A DNA stretch of 64,000 bases, from positions 186,001 to 250,000 of the forward strand of contig NZ_CP125642.1 of the NCBI RefSeq assembly GCF_030053155.1, written 5' to 3'. This stretch comes from Rhizobium sp. BT03. Lineage in GTDB: Bacteria > Pseudomonadota > Alphaproteobacteria > Rhizobiales > Rhizobiaceae. Of this stretch, positions 43,996-53,752 are shown piece after piece. A model generated the notes under the pieces. That model did no database searches, was not told where the DNA came from, and saw only the letters and a list, made by a program, of their open reading frames with translations. Position 1 is the stretch's first letter; every line of letters begins with the position of its first letter. The translations under genes and the position numbers were made by a program.

Positions 43996-44140
43996 AAGTC
44001 GGGCCGAGTTTGCGAGAAGCCAACCCCACTCTCCGTCGTCCTCGGCCTTGAGCCGAGGACCCACGCCGGCGACTGCTGGCGGATGCGGTGTGGATGCTCG
44101 GCTCAAGGCCGAGCACGACGGAGGGTGGGGCTTAAGTCGC
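43996..44140. repeat. Repeat with internal inverted segments
   Basis: GTCGGGCCGAGTTTGCGAGA is followed by CCAACCCCACTCTCCGTCGT. The reverse complement of the CCGAGG/CGACGG segment recurs at 44098-44133. The same unit occurs at 46624-46692. Confidence 0.7.
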
Positions 44141-44159
44141 TGGAGATAGCTCACCTGAG

Positions 44160-44450
44160 CGCAAGCGAAGGGCGATAAGTGAAAGGCGTGCCGTGTGGCC
44201 CCCTCATCCGCCCTACGGGCACCTTCTCCCCGCTGGGGAGAAGAGGGGAGCGAGCCGCGTCGATACTGCCAAACGAACCCACCTACCCAAAGGTACTTCA
44301 ACCAATTGGATCAATGACGAAGCGGCGTTCTCCCTCTTCTCCCCAGCGGGGAGAAGGTGGCCCGAAGGGTCGGATGAGGGGGCCGCAGGCACGGAACCAA
44401 CGACGATTAGTCTATCCATGGACGTCCGCTTCTGGCGCGACGCGGCGAGC
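44160..44450. repeat. Mosaic intergenic repeat, full copy
   Basis: It has CCCTCATCCG at the left, the GGGGAGAAGAGGGGAGCGAG module, a central AAACGAACCCACCT block, then CTTCTCCCCAGCGGGGAGAA, GGTCGGATGAGGGGGCC and a GGACGTCCGCTTCTGGCGCG tail. The ends are inverted relative to each other, so the whole can fold on itself. The remaining bases to 44591 hold no gene. Confidence 0.75.
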
Positions 44451-44591
44451 AGCCTTGTCGCCTTTTGGCCCGAAGCGGTCATCGACCCTCGCAAAAGTCG
44501 ACCGCAAAACTTCGACTTATGCGAGGGAGTTTTCCGACGGAATTTTTCTAAAGTTTTGAGGGAAGCGGGAGTGCTGCGTTGTGCATGGCCT

Positions 44592-44972
44592 TCAGGTTTT
44601 CGCCTTTTCATAGGCCATGAGCAGATCGGTGACGAGAACGCCATTGATCCGCATCCCAGTCAAATCGGCATCCGTAATGTCTGAATCTGCCAACGTGACA
44701 CCGCTTATGGTCAATCGCGACAGGTTTGCATTCGTGATGGCGGCGCCAGACAGATTGACGTTGTTAAAGCGCGCATCCGCAAGGCTGATATCGTCAAAAA
44801 CCGCTTCGCTTAAATTGCTGTCAGTGAATTTTGCCTTGGTCAAAACAGCGTAGAACTGTGCGTCTGCGAGGTTTACACCATCGAAATTGGCGCCTGACAT
44901 ATCGGCCCGCTCGTAATGCATGCCCTGTATCTGAGGGCCATCAAATGGGTTATGTTCTTGCTGATCGCTCAT
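44592..44972 (-). CDS. Pentapeptide-repeat protein
   Basis: The 126-aa protein has about fifteen A(D/N)LXX-like five-residue repeats (ADMSGANFDGVNLADAQFYA is a sample), which fold as a right-handed square beta-helix. GGAGG precedes ATG 44972 on the minus strand. Such proteins act as gyrase protectors or scaffolds, but nothing here points to either. Confidence 0.85.
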   Translation of the reverse strand: MSDQQEHNPFDGPQIQGMHYERADMSGANFDGVNLADAQFYAVLTKAKFTDSNLSEAVFDDISLADARFNNVNLSGAAITNANLSRLTISGVTLADSDITDADLTGMRINGVLVTDLLMAYEKAKT

Positions 44973-45250
44973 TATCGTTTCCTCCGGCAATCCTGCTTGC
45001 CACGGAAAGGATGCCAGATTGCGCAATCATTTACGACCGTCGAACCTGAATCGAAACGAGCCCACGCCAATTCTGGCCGTGCCGTTTGTTGCGAAAATCC
45101 CGGCAAAGGCGACACTTGTTTTCCTGCTTTTGCAACGCTGGGGAATAGACAGCTGCCACGCCCTGCGGGACGAGACTGAGAGCAGCGACACCAGAAAGTC
45201 GTCTCGAAAACAGGCTTGCGATTCAGATAAGTGTGTGCTTATGTGTTGAC
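44973..45250. other. Intergenic region with a shared repeat block
   Basis: This 278-base gap separates divergent genes. CTGCCACGCCCTGCGGGACG at 45156 recurs at 47055 inside the DUF982 gene 3' end. No further gene was recognised. Confidence 0.5.
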
Positions 45251-45565
45251 ATGATCGAGAATGACTTTTTCCGAGCTTTGGCAGACCCGACCCGGCGCGC
45301 GATTTTCGAGAAGCTGGCGGCGGGGAGCATGAACGCCAGCGCCTTGCGTGAAGGCATGGAGATCAGCCAGTCGGCGATGTCGCAACACCTTGCGGTTCTG
45401 CGCAGTGCAAAGCTCGTGAGGGAAGAACGGCAGGGGCGTTTCGTGAATTACGAGGTCGATCCCGATGGGTTGGCTCTCATCGCCCAGTGGCTCGCAAAAT
45501 ACCGCGCCTATTGGCCGGAGCGTATCGCAGCACTCAAAGTCTTGCTGAAGGATATGGATCAATGA
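45251..45565 (+). CDS. ArsR-family regulator
   Basis: The 104-aa winged-helix protein has the ArsR start ALADPTRRAIFEKLAAGSMN and recognition helix ISQSAMSQHLAVLRSAKLV. No cysteine metal site is visible. It overlaps the next gene by an ATGA junction. ArsR proteins of this subtype are often paired with SRPBCC proteins. Confidence 0.88.
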   Translation: MIENDFFRALADPTRRAIFEKLAAGSMNASALREGMEISQSAMSQHLAVLRSAKLVREERQGRFVNYEVDPDGLALIAQWLAKYRAYWPERIAALKVLLKDMDQ

Positions 45566-45921
45566 ACGAAGGGAAGACCAAGGAGCAGGATAGCGGCGTC
45601 GAGCTGGAGTTTGACCTGGGCGATCCGCCGCAAAAGGTCTGGCGCGCTGTCACCAATCCCGAACTTCGGGAAAGGTGGTTGCCGAAGGAGGCATTGGCCG
45701 ATCCCGATGCGATCACCGTCACTCCCGGCCATGAAGTCCGCTACAAGCTACGCGACGACAGCCCACCATTCCTTGAAAGCACCGTGACGTTCACGATCAC
45801 ACCGAACGCGACGGGCGGAACCTGCCTTCGGATCGTCCACGAACTGACGGATGTAAGGCTCGACCGAATGGCGAAGGCGGCCGCGAACAGCAACAGCCCG
45901 CTCCTCATGCTCGCCGCCTGA
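45562..45921 (+). CDS. SRPBCC (AHSA1-like) domain protein
   Basis: The 119-aa protein matches the START/AHSA1-type fold (FDLGDPPQKVWRAVTNPELRERWL region, DAITVTPGHEVRYKL). Such proteins bind hydrophobic ligands. It is translationally coupled to the ArsR gene and followed by clpP. Confidence 0.82.
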   Translation: MNEGKTKEQDSGVELEFDLGDPPQKVWRAVTNPELRERWLPKEALADPDAITVTPGHEVRYKLRDDSPPFLESTVTFTITPNATGGTCLRIVHELTDVRLDRMAKAAANSNSPLLMLAA

Positions 45922-45965
45922 CGCGGCGAGCCTCACCCTAAATTCTGGAAGTTTGGAGGTCGCCG

Positions 45966-46577
45966 ATGCGCGAAGCGATGCAGCTCGTCCCCATGGTCGT
46001 AGAGCAGTCCAGCCGGGGAGAACGATCATTCGATATTTATTCCCGGCTTCTGCGCGAGCGGATTGTCTTCCTCAATGGCGAGGTGAACGACACCGTTTCG
46101 GCCCTCGTCTGCGCACAGCTCCTGTTTCTGGAAGCAGAAAACCCCAAAAAGCCCATCTACCTCTATATCAACTCGCCGGGCGGCGTCGTGACCAGCGGCC
46201 TCGCCATGTATGACACCATGCGCTACATCCGCGCGCCGGTTCATACGCTCTGCATGGGCACGGCCCGCTCCATGGGATCGTTTCTGCTAATGGCGGGCGC
46301 GCCGGGCGAGCGGGCCGCCCTGCCAAATGCAAGCATCCTGATCCACCAGCCATCAGGCGGCTTTCAGGGGCAGGCGTCCGATATGCAAATTCACGCCGAG
46401 GAAATCCTGAAAACAAAGCAGCGTATGACACGGCTCTATGCGGAACATTGCGGGCGCTCCTATGAGGATTTTGAACGCGCTATGGACCGCGACCGTTTCA
46501 TGACGTCGCAAGAAGCATTGGAATGGGGCTTGATCGACAAGATCATGCAGGTCCGCGAAGCCCCGGCCGATGAGTAG
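45966..46577 (+). CDS. clpP: ClpP-type serine protease subunit (paralogue)
   Basis: The 203-aa protein has the ClpP catalytic triad S102 (GTARSMGSF), H127 (LIHQPS) and D176 (AMDRDRF). Rhizobia carry several ClpP paralogues. This one, in an ArsR-SRPBCC operon, lacks a neighbouring clpX. GGAGG precedes the ATG by 5 bases. It should form the proteolytic barrel and need a Clp ATPase from elsewhere. Confidence 0.88.
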   Translation: MREAMQLVPMVVEQSSRGERSFDIYSRLLRERIVFLNGEVNDTVSALVCAQLLFLEAENPKKPIYLYINSPGGVVTSGLAMYDTMRYIRAPVHTLCMGTARSMGSFLLMAGAPGERAALPNASILIHQPSGGFQGQASDMQIHAEEILKTKQRMTRLYAEHCGRSYEDFERAMDRDRFMTSQEALEWGLIDKIMQVREAPADE

Positions 46578-46623
46578 GGCCCCGTCGCAAGAATCCCTAT
46601 TTAATCCTGGATGCGGCTGGGAA

Positions 46624-47010
46624 AGTCGGGCCGAGTTTGGCGAGAAGCCAACCCCACTCTCCGTCGTCCTCGACCTTGAGCCGAGGACCCAGGCCACGAC
46701 TGATGGCGGAGGATGGAGCAAAGATCGCTGGAGATCATGAAAGTCGTGCCGTGTGGCCCCCTCAGCCGACCCTGCGGGCCACCTTCTCCCCGCTGAGGAG
46801 AGGAGGGGAGCGAGGCGCGCCGAAACTGCCACACGAACCCGCCTGCTCAAAGGCACCTCCTCCAATGGGACCGATGGCGAGCGGCAATCTCCCTCTTCTC
46901 CCCAGCGGGGAGAAGGTGGCCCGAAGGGTCGGATGAGGGGGCCACGGGCACGGCGCCAACGACGATTAATCCACGCGTGGATGTCTGCTGCTGGCGCAAA
47001 CATGACATCG
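46624..47010. repeat. Composite mosaic repeat after clpP
   Basis: The first part (46624-46692) repeats the GTCGGGCCGAGTTT unit of 43996. The second (46741-47010) has CCCTCAGCCGACCCTGCGGG, the GGAGCGAGGCGCGCCGAAAC module, CTTCTCCCCAGCGGGGAGAA and GGTCGGATGAGGGGGCC, a full copy matching 44160-44450. No gene is visible in 46578-47018. Confidence 0.75.
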
Positions 47011-47018
47011 GAATCGGG

Positions 47019-47330
47019 TTATCTTCGCGCCTTCGACGGCAGGTCCGGGCGTCGTGCTGCCACGCCCTGCGGGACGAGACAGAGAGCCGCGATACCAGCC
47101 TCTTCGGCCGCACGCAGAAGCGCTTCCCGGAATTGTTCCGGGGCAATTTTGCCGCTGATGGCGTCGACGCAGGCTTTGACGGCAGCCACATATTCTTCGC
47201 CGTCATCGAAAGGCCAGTCGTTCATCAAGAGACGCGCCGCGTCTCCAAGCGTCCATACGATCTTGCGAGATGCCGGACCTCGCAAAGCAAAACCGACCGG
47301 CGTGAATGCTGCTGATGTATTCCAGCACAT
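47019..47330 (-). CDS. DUF982-domain protein
   Basis: The 103-aa protein has the DUF982 signature (DAARLLMNDWPFDDGEEYVAAV, then CVDAISGKIAPEQFREALLRAA). The family is small and common in Rhizobiales, with no known function. The last 25 residues run into a dispersed repeat shared with 45156, so the natural C-terminus may have been altered. A GAGG ribosome site is close to the ATG. Confidence 0.75.
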   Translation of the reverse strand: MCWNTSAAFTPVGFALRGPASRKIVWTLGDAARLLMNDWPFDDGEEYVAAVKACVDAISGKIAPEQFREALLRAAEEAGIAALCLVPQGVAARRPDLPSKARR

Positions 47331-47565
47331 TGTCCTCGACCCCTCAAGGTGGGGATACTGCAGTCCCCATCTCTAATATACCGAATTTTATGAAAGTTGG
47401 AATTGAAATTTGGTGAAGCGTACCGCCTCAGCGCGAGGTTGCCGAATCAGGAAAAAAGGCGCTCTACGACCTTTTGACGAGGCGCCCTGCCCTGCGCCGA
47501 CAAGGGTTGCATCGGTTGACGCGCGGCAGACCGCTTTGCTTTTCGGTCTCCACCCTTTCGATCAT

Positions 47566-49971
47566 TCACCGCAATTCGGCGGTGACCCGGAAGATGCCGC
47601 CGGCCGAAGCATCCGAGCAGACGACGAAGGTCGAGCCTTCCTGCGCCATGAAGGCGACGTTGCCGCCGGCTTCGCAGGGGGTGGCGCTCCATTGCAGGAG
47701 GATGTCGCCATTGTGGGGCAGTTTTTCCGTCGCGATCTTGGTCGCGCTGGCCATCCATTCGGTTGCCGACGGCAGGTGGACGGGGGCGTTCAGCTGTTTC
47801 GACAGCCAGGCGGTATAGTTCTGCGCCACGGCCAGCGGCACGTCGTCGGCCGGCTGCTCGGGATTGTCGGCATAGGCCTGTGCCGAGGCGGGATCGGAGT
47901 TGGCGGCGTAATAGGCCGCCATCTCGGCGCGGGTGACGGCCTTGGCCTGCATGCAGAAGGATTTTTCGACCTTCACGGCGCCATTGGCAACGCCGAGCAT
48001 GCCGCCGAGCTCCTTCATCGAGGCGGTCATCAGCCGGACATTCTCCAGCGAATAACTTCCCGCCGGCACGGTCTCGAAGGCGAGCGTCGGGGAAACCGGG
48101 CAGAAGCCGCGCGCCGACAGCGCCTCGAGATCGGCAAGGATCGGTTTGTAGGCAACCACCGCCAGCTTATAGGCCTCCGCGGTATAGCGGCCATCGGCCT
48201 CGCCGATTTTCGGCGCGAGTGCGGCAAGCGTCGGATCGGCGGCACCGGCGCGGGTCGCGATCGAGGCGTTGAGATCGGCGACCTTCTGCTTCAGGCCCGT
48301 CGCCTCGTCCTTCGACGCCATGACGTCGGCGATGATGGCGTCGAAAAGTTTGGCGGCGTCGCCATAGCCTGCGGTCGCCGCCGGCATCTGCCATTGCTCG
48401 GCCTTGGTTTTTGCCTCCGCCATCAGGCCGCTCGCCTTGGCGACGTCGGGGCTATCGCCGGCGCCGATGCGGTTGACCGTTTCGCGCTTGGTCGCCGCAT
48501 CCTTTTCGGCTGATGTCAGCGCGGTCAGCGCTTTGGCGAGATCGTCGAAAGCGGTTTTCGATGCATCGTAGTTTTCGACGGCGCCGTGCATCTGCTTGGC
48601 GGCGGCGCTGTCGGCGGCAGTCTTCATCCTGGCGTCGGCCTCGGCGAAGCTCGGCGCCTTGTCGCCGCCGGCAGCCGACGCCGAGGCTTTCGCCTTCTCG
48701 GCATTTTCCCTGGCGATGGCGATCAGCGCATTGCCGAGATTGATGGCGGCAGACTGATAGCCCGGAAGGGCTTTTTCATAGTCTTCATCTTTCAGCAGCG
48801 CATCGGCGGAAGTCAGCGCCGCAGCACCGGTGTCATAGGAAAGCTTGGCCTGGTCACTGGCCGGGCGCTCCGGCGCCTTGGCGGCGATCGCCTTCTGTTT
48901 GCGGCTTTCGGCCTCCTTCTTCCAGGTGCCGACATCGGCGACGAGCTTCGGATCCGGGCGAAGAAGTTTTGGGATTGTGACGACGCCGACGCCGATGCAG
49001 ATCAACAGCAGCGCTGCGATCATCGAGATTTTGACAGGCGTCCACTTTTTCGGTTTCGCCGCCTCGGGCTGCTGCGGCATGCCGCCGCGCGGATCCCAGG
49101 ACATCGGCTGGATGCCTGTCGTCACCCTGGTGTATTCGCCGAGCGCATCGGCGCCGGTGCGCGGGCGCTGGGCCGGGTCGCGGCTCAGCATCCGTTCCAC
49201 AAGGCTGGCGAGGCCTTCGGGAAAGCCGGGGATCAGCACGTCGAGGCGGGGAAAGACGTTGGATGGATCGAGATGGATGTTCTTCCAGCTCTGCTCGCGC
49301 TGGTGTTCGTCCTCCCAGACCATGACGCTGTCGAAGACGCTGTTATAGGTCTGCCGCGGCAGGAAGAGCTTGTAGGCGATCATGCCCATTGCGTAGATGT
49401 CGAGGGCCGCGGAGGCTGAGAAGGTGCCGCTGGCATAGATTTCCGGCGCCCCGAATTCCGGCACATAGGGCGGGATGATGTGTTCGCCGATCTTCGAAAT
49501 CAGGTGCAGGTTGCCGATCCGGACCGACAGGCCGGAATAATCCTCGGAGACATAGATGCACTGGTCCGTCAGCGCATTATGGGCGTAACCGGCGCCGTGC
49601 AGCGTCGCCAGGCCTTCGAGGATGTGGCGGCCGATCTCGGCGGCGCGCTCATAGGCCACCATCTCGGTTTCGTCGAGATACTGCTGCAGCGTTTTCGACG
49701 GCCGCTTCTCGACGATGTAGAAATTATCGTCTTCCGGCGACGGCGGGATCAGGTCCTCGATTTCGACGAAGCGCCGTGCGGTCAGCGATTTCGCCTCGTT
49801 GATGGAGGTCCAGACCCGCTCGAAACGCGCCTTGTCCAGTTTCAGCGCCACATCGGGGGCGACGATGAAGACCGCATGGTCCATCCGCTTGTCCTGAGCG
49901 GGATAAACGATGAACTCGTTCTCATAGACCGGCTCGCCGATCGTGTAGCGGGCGATCAGATCACTTCTCAT
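47566..49971 (-). CDS. Membrane pseudokinase with FGE-like C-terminal domain
   Basis: The 801-aa protein has an N-terminal protein-kinase-like fold (residues 1-285) that keeps APE (175-177) and DIYAMG (191-196). The HRDxxxxN motif reads HNALTDQC (131-138), and DFG is replaced by GNL (153-155), so catalysis is unlikely. A membrane segment (about 315-333), an Ala/Lys-rich coiled region and a C-terminal FGE/sulfatase-modifying-like domain (VTRAEMAAYY, LPSATEWMASA) follow. ATG 49971 fits the AGGGAGA site. It is last in the ompA-caspase-trypsin-serpin operon. Confidence 0.75.
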   Translation of the reverse strand: MRSDLIARYTIGEPVYENEFIVYPAQDKRMDHAVFIVAPDVALKLDKARFERVWTSINEAKSLTARRFVEIEDLIPPSPEDDNFYIVEKRPSKTLQQYLDETEMVAYERAAEIGRHILEGLATLHGAGYAHNALTDQCIYVSEDYSGLSVRIGNLHLISKIGEHIIPPYVPEFGAPEIYASGTFSASAALDIYAMGMIAYKLFLPRQTYNSVFDSVMVWEDEHQREQSWKNIHLDPSNVFPRLDVLIPGFPEGLASLVERMLSRDPAQRPRTGADALGEYTRVTTGIQPMSWDPRGGMPQQPEAAKPKKWTPVKISMIAALLLICIGVGVVTIPKLLRPDPKLVADVGTWKKEAESRKQKAIAAKAPERPASDQAKLSYDTGAAALTSADALLKDEDYEKALPGYQSAAINLGNALIAIARENAEKAKASASAAGGDKAPSFAEADARMKTAADSAAAKQMHGAVENYDASKTAFDDLAKALTALTSAEKDAATKRETVNRIGAGDSPDVAKASGLMAEAKTKAEQWQMPAATAGYGDAAKLFDAIIADVMASKDEATGLKQKVADLNASIATRAGAADPTLAALAPKIGEADGRYTAEAYKLAVVAYKPILADLEALSARGFCPVSPTLAFETVPAGSYSLENVRLMTASMKELGGMLGVANGAVKVEKSFCMQAKAVTRAEMAAYYAANSDPASAQAYADNPEQPADDVPLAVAQNYTAWLSKQLNAPVHLPSATEWMASATKIATEKLPHNGDILLQWSATPCEAGGNVAFMAQEGSTFVVCSDASAGGIFRVTAELR

Positions 49972-50015
49972 GCACATGTCTCCCTGCAATCATTGGCATT
50001 CCATGAAACCGAACT

Positions 50016-51191
50016 CTATTCGCCCGCTAAGAGCGGGTCGCCGATCAGGCCAGCGGCGAGCACCAGGCCCGTTCTGGTATCCCTGAGCGCGAAGGCAAAA
50101 CGGGCATCGGCGACGACGCGAACGAGCTTGGGATCGATGCTGCGTTCGGTGATCGCTGCCGTGGCAGCCGCTGCCTCCGTGCCGTTTTCGTCAACCTTGA
50201 TCATCGTCTTCTGAAGAACGCGCGACAAGCGAATGTTTTCCTTGGTAAAACCAGGGAAGGCCGAATGCTTGGCCTTTTCGGGCGCCAGTCCCATCGCGTT
50301 CAGCACCGGCATCAAATCACGCCCGTCGCTCAGGGAAAAGCGGGGCAGGAGGATTTCGCCCTTGCCAGCTTCGAATTTTTCCCCCTGCAGCCAGGAAGCG
50401 AGCGCCTTCAGATCGGCGGCGGCGACACCCTTGCCGGCGCGCGCCGTCACCACCACCATGCTGTAGCTCTCGTCCGTATAGGCAAGGTCGACGGCGGCGA
50501 ATTTTTCGTCGACGCGGAATTTCTGCCCGTCGCCGGCAAGATGCATCATCGGCACCGAAATAGTTGAACCGTCCGGCCGCTGAAAGGGGCTTGCCGGGCT
50601 TTCCCTATCGAAGGCGGTCTTCCAGCGCGCCTTGAAGGACAGCGCGCCCAGGCTGACGAAACCGCCGCCGGGCGGCGCGTCCAGCATGACGGGAATGGCG
50701 CCGCGCGTCGTCTCCTTGACCCAGAGGTTGATGTGCTCGACCGACTGAGGCCCGTCGAGATCTTCGATCGACGGTTTGATCCGGTGGGTGGCGAGCATGG
50801 AAACCGCGTCGGGCACGAGCGCCAGCTTGTCGTCGAAGACGATCGCAACCGCCGTCGCCAAGGGCGCATCCGCGGCTGCCGGCTTCTCCGGTGTCATTGC
50901 GTCAAGCACCGTCTCCGGCCCCCTTGCCTCGCCGCCGAAGCCGAGGCCTTTGGCGATCGCGGCCTTGCCTTCGGCGGAGGCGCCGAGGCTGGCGAGACCC
51001 AGGGCTGCGGCAAGGCTTGCCGGCGACACCATGATATTGGCGGCCCCCTCCTTTGCCAGGGTGCGGTCGATCAGTTCGGCGGCAAGCCCCGCCTGCGCGG
51101 CGAGCATCGCCTTGCCGGAGTTGTCGGCATGGGCTGGGGCAAGCGTCAGCAGCGAAGCGGCAAGACCCGCCAGCAGACTGGATTTCGGCAT
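50016..51191 (-). CDS. Exported serpin-type protease inhibitor
   Basis: The 391-aa protein has a signal peptide (residues 1-22, ending APAHAD) and the serpin fold. The reactive-loop hinge KVDENGTEAAAATA near the C-terminus is of the inhibitory type with small residues. FAFALRDTRTGLVLAAGLIGDP matches the conserved serpin end. Bacterial serpins are uncommon. It is encoded 14 bases after the trypsin-caspase gene, so it may protect the cell from that protease. The P1 residue cannot be fixed by eye. Confidence 0.87.
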   Translation of the reverse strand: MPKSSLLAGLAASLLTLAPAHADNSGKAMLAAQAGLAAELIDRTLAKEGAANIMVSPASLAAALGLASLGASAEGKAAIAKGLGFGGEARGPETVLDAMTPEKPAAADAPLATAVAIVFDDKLALVPDAVSMLATHRIKPSIEDLDGPQSVEHINLWVKETTRGAIPVMLDAPPGGGFVSLGALSFKARWKTAFDRESPASPFQRPDGSTISVPMMHLAGDGQKFRVDEKFAAVDLAYTDESYSMVVVTARAGKGVAAADLKALASWLQGEKFEAGKGEILLPRFSLSDGRDLMPVLNAMGLAPEKAKHSAFPGFTKENIRLSRVLQKTMIKVDENGTEAAAATAAITERSIDPKLVRVVADARFAFALRDTRTGLVLAAGLIGDPLLAGE

Positions 51192-51205
51192 GGGTTCCCT
51201 CCTCT

Positions 51206-53752
51206 TCAGCGGATGCGGTAGAATTTGGAATCGAACGACCACTTGCCCTGGGCGCCGGTCTCGTCGTCGCCGACGATCCTCAAGGTTCGGGCGAGATCGT
51301 AGACATAGTTGAAGGCGGCGCGCTGGCCGACCAGCGGCGCCGGCACATCCGGCAGGTCGAGCACTTCGATCGGCTTGTCGCTCAGAATGGCGACGACCAT
51401 GCCGACGCCTGAAGGTCCCTCGACCACATATTCGAAACCGGTATAGGGATTGCGCGCATCCGGCACGACGACCGGCCGGGCCGGATCGAGCCGGTTGTCG
51501 CCGCTTTTCGCGGTCGGTTTCAGGCCCATCGAGCGCTTGTTCGGGTAAAGCTGGGTCAGCTTGCCGGCGGCGTCGATATCGACCAGGATCAGGTAACCTG
51601 ATTTTTTGGTCGAAACCCGCATCGCCACCTTGTCGCCGATGCCGACCGAGGTGCCGGGCAGCACGTCGACGGCAACACCCGCCTCATTGTCCGTCTTCAG
51701 CGTGTTCTCGACGGCGGCGACCGGGGTTTTCGCCTCCTCGCCGGTGATGACGTCGCGGCCGAGAGCATCGGGCTGGCCATAAAATTGCGGCACCGGGGTG
51801 AAGCGGCAATCCTGCGCATGCGTCCGGCAATATTCGTCGGATTTGCGGCGGACGTAATCGAGCAGGGCGGCATTGCTGACATTCGGCTTGTCGGCCGCCC
51901 GTGCCACGCCATCCTGCACACCTTCGATGAAGCGGCGGGTGAAGACGCCGACCGGTGGCTTGGCCTCGCGGTCGACCAGCGCCCATTGGCCTGAATTGAC
52001 GGCCGACCAGACCATGGCGTTTTCGCCGCCGAAGGAGAATTTCGCTTCCTTGCCCGATTTGTTCGGCGGTTCGAGCGCTGCCAGCGCCGGGCCGAGGCAA
52101 CGGACATTACCGGAAGGGGCGGCCACCGCGCTGCGGCTGCCGGGGCCGACATGGCAGGCATCGATCAGCAGCGTGACGCGGCGGTCCTTGAGGCTGTTCA
52201 GCCGCGCGGCGATTTCCGTTTCGCGGATCTGATTGTTGACCGTCAGCTTGCCGCCCTCGCGCACCAGCTTGGCATCGGCTGCAACAAGCGTCGGGCTGGT
52301 CGTCTCCTCGGCGCCCATTTCCTCTGAACCTTGGCCGCTGAAATAGAGGAAGACGCGGCTGCCGGGCGTCGACTGGCGCACCAGCCAGTCGTCGATCTCA
52401 GCAAGGATCGCCTCGCGGCTCGCCTTGCGGTTGGTCAGCGTCTGGATCTGCTCCGGGCGGTAGGCGAGCGTCTTCACCAGGAAGAGCTGCATCGCCTTTA
52501 CATCGGCGGCGGAGCCGGTGAGTTTTGCCTCGCGCATCTCGTAATCGTCGATGCCGATCAGCAGCGCACGGTCGCCGGGAGAGCTTTGGATGCCGGAGGG
52601 TTGGCCATCAGGGGCCTGGACGGCGGGGATATCGACAGCGGGCGGCTGGACGGCGGGTTCTTCGGCAGCCGGCTTGTCAGCCGGTGCGGAATCGTCGGCG
52701 GGCGTTTCGCTCGTGGCGGCAGGGGCGGTATCGCCGGCGGGCGGAGTAGTGATGGTGAGGTTGGCCAGTTTCTGGCCTGATTGTCTGAGCTTGGTCCCGG
52801 TGCCGGTGGTGGTCGAGGCGACCTGATCGCCGGCGGCTGAAGCTTCGACATTCGGCACGTCGCCATCGGTCTTGGCGGCGATCCAGTCGCGGAAGGCGGC
52901 GACGCGGGTATAGACGCCGTAATGTTCGGCCTCGGCGCAGCCGGCACCCCAGCTGACGATGCCGAGCTGGATCCAGCGCTTATCGGGGCGCTGCGCCACC
53001 AGCGGTCCGCCGCTGTCGCCCTGGCAGGCATCCTTGCCGCCCTCGGCATAACCGGCGCAAACATTGCGCTCGTCGATCGGGTTCATCCGCATCGAGCTGT
53101 CGCGATAGGCGGCGCGGCAATCCTCGCGCGGGACGATCGGCAGCTCGACTTCCTGCAGCTCGGTCGGCAGGTATTTGTCGTCCCAGCCGTGATCGGCCTT
53201 GGTGTAGCCCCAGCCGGTGACGACGGCCTTGTGGCCGGCGGCCTCGACGTCTTCGTCGGAGGCCGAGGCGAGGATTGCCGGCCTGGAGATGGCGGGCTCG
53301 GCCAGCTTGATCAGGGCGATGTCGTTGGCAAAGATCTTGCGGTCGAAATCCTCGTGGATGACGACGTCCTCGACGGCAAGGCCGGGCTTATCCGGGCCGT
53401 CGACCGAAATCACCTTGTCGATCTTCGACTTGCCCTCGACGATCAGCAGGTCGCGGGCGAACAGATCCTGCTTGCCGGAGCGGCCGCTGGTGACGCAATG
53501 GGCGGCGGTCAGGATCCAGCGCGGCGCAATCAGCGAGCCGCCGCAATGGCCGCCGAAGCGGCCGCGCTGTTCGGGATCGGGCGCCAGGATTTTCACCTGC
53601 CAGGGCCATTCGCCCTTCTTCGCCGCCTGGCCGCCGATGACGCGGCCGCCATCCTCGCCGGCGAAATCGGTATCCTGCTGCGCCAACGCGGGCGCCGCCA
53701 GAAGCAGCACGACGGAAGCAATGGAGAGGACCCGGCTGATCGACGCGCTCAT
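51206..53752 (-). CDS. Trypsin-caspase-like-DUF4384 fusion protein
   Basis: The 848-aa exported protein has a signal peptide (1-24) and then a trypsin domain with VIGG (38-41), H85 (TAAHC), D144 (NDIAL), S247 (GDSGGP) and D241 at the specificity position. A Pro/Ala-rich linker (330-390) follows. The caspase-like domain starts at ALLIGIDDY (396-404), with C533 in LLIDACH, but the catalytic His is replaced by Gln474 (YFSGQGS). A DUF4384 domain ends the protein. It overlaps the upstream caspase gene by 4 bases. Confidence 0.88.
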   Translation of the reverse strand: MSASISRVLSIASVVLLLAAPALAQQDTDFAGEDGGRVIGGQAAKKGEWPWQVKILAPDPEQRGRFGGHCGGSLIAPRWILTAAHCVTSGRSGKQDLFARDLLIVEGKSKIDKVISVDGPDKPGLAVEDVVIHEDFDRKIFANDIALIKLAEPAISRPAILASASDEDVEAAGHKAVVTGWGYTKADHGWDDKYLPTELQEVELPIVPREDCRAAYRDSSMRMNPIDERNVCAGYAEGGKDACQGDSGGPLVAQRPDKRWIQLGIVSWGAGCAEAEHYGVYTRVAAFRDWIAAKTDGDVPNVEASAAGDQVASTTTGTGTKLRQSGQKLANLTITTPPAGDTAPAATSETPADDSAPADKPAAEEPAVQPPAVDIPAVQAPDGQPSGIQSSPGDRALLIGIDDYEMREAKLTGSAADVKAMQLFLVKTLAYRPEQIQTLTNRKASREAILAEIDDWLVRQSTPGSRVFLYFSGQGSEEMGAEETTSPTLVAADAKLVREGGKLTVNNQIRETEIAARLNSLKDRRVTLLIDACHVGPGSRSAVAAPSGNVRCLGPALAALEPPNKSGKEAKFSFGGENAMVWSAVNSGQWALVDREAKPPVGVFTRRFIEGVQDGVARAADKPNVSNAALLDYVRRKSDEYCRTHAQDCRFTPVPQFYGQPDALGRDVITGEEAKTPVAAVENTLKTDNEAGVAVDVLPGTSVGIGDKVAMRVSTKKSGYLILVDIDAAGKLTQLYPNKRSMGLKPTAKSGDNRLDPARPVVVPDARNPYTGFEYVVEGPSGVGMVVAILSDKPIEVLDLPDVPAPLVGQRAAFNYVYDLARTLRIVGDDETGAQGKWSFDSKFYRIR

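Noticed and set aside
47567..47584. CACCGC/GCGGTG inverted repeat as terminator of the protease operon
   Set aside because: It overlaps the stop codon and has no T-run; probably chance.
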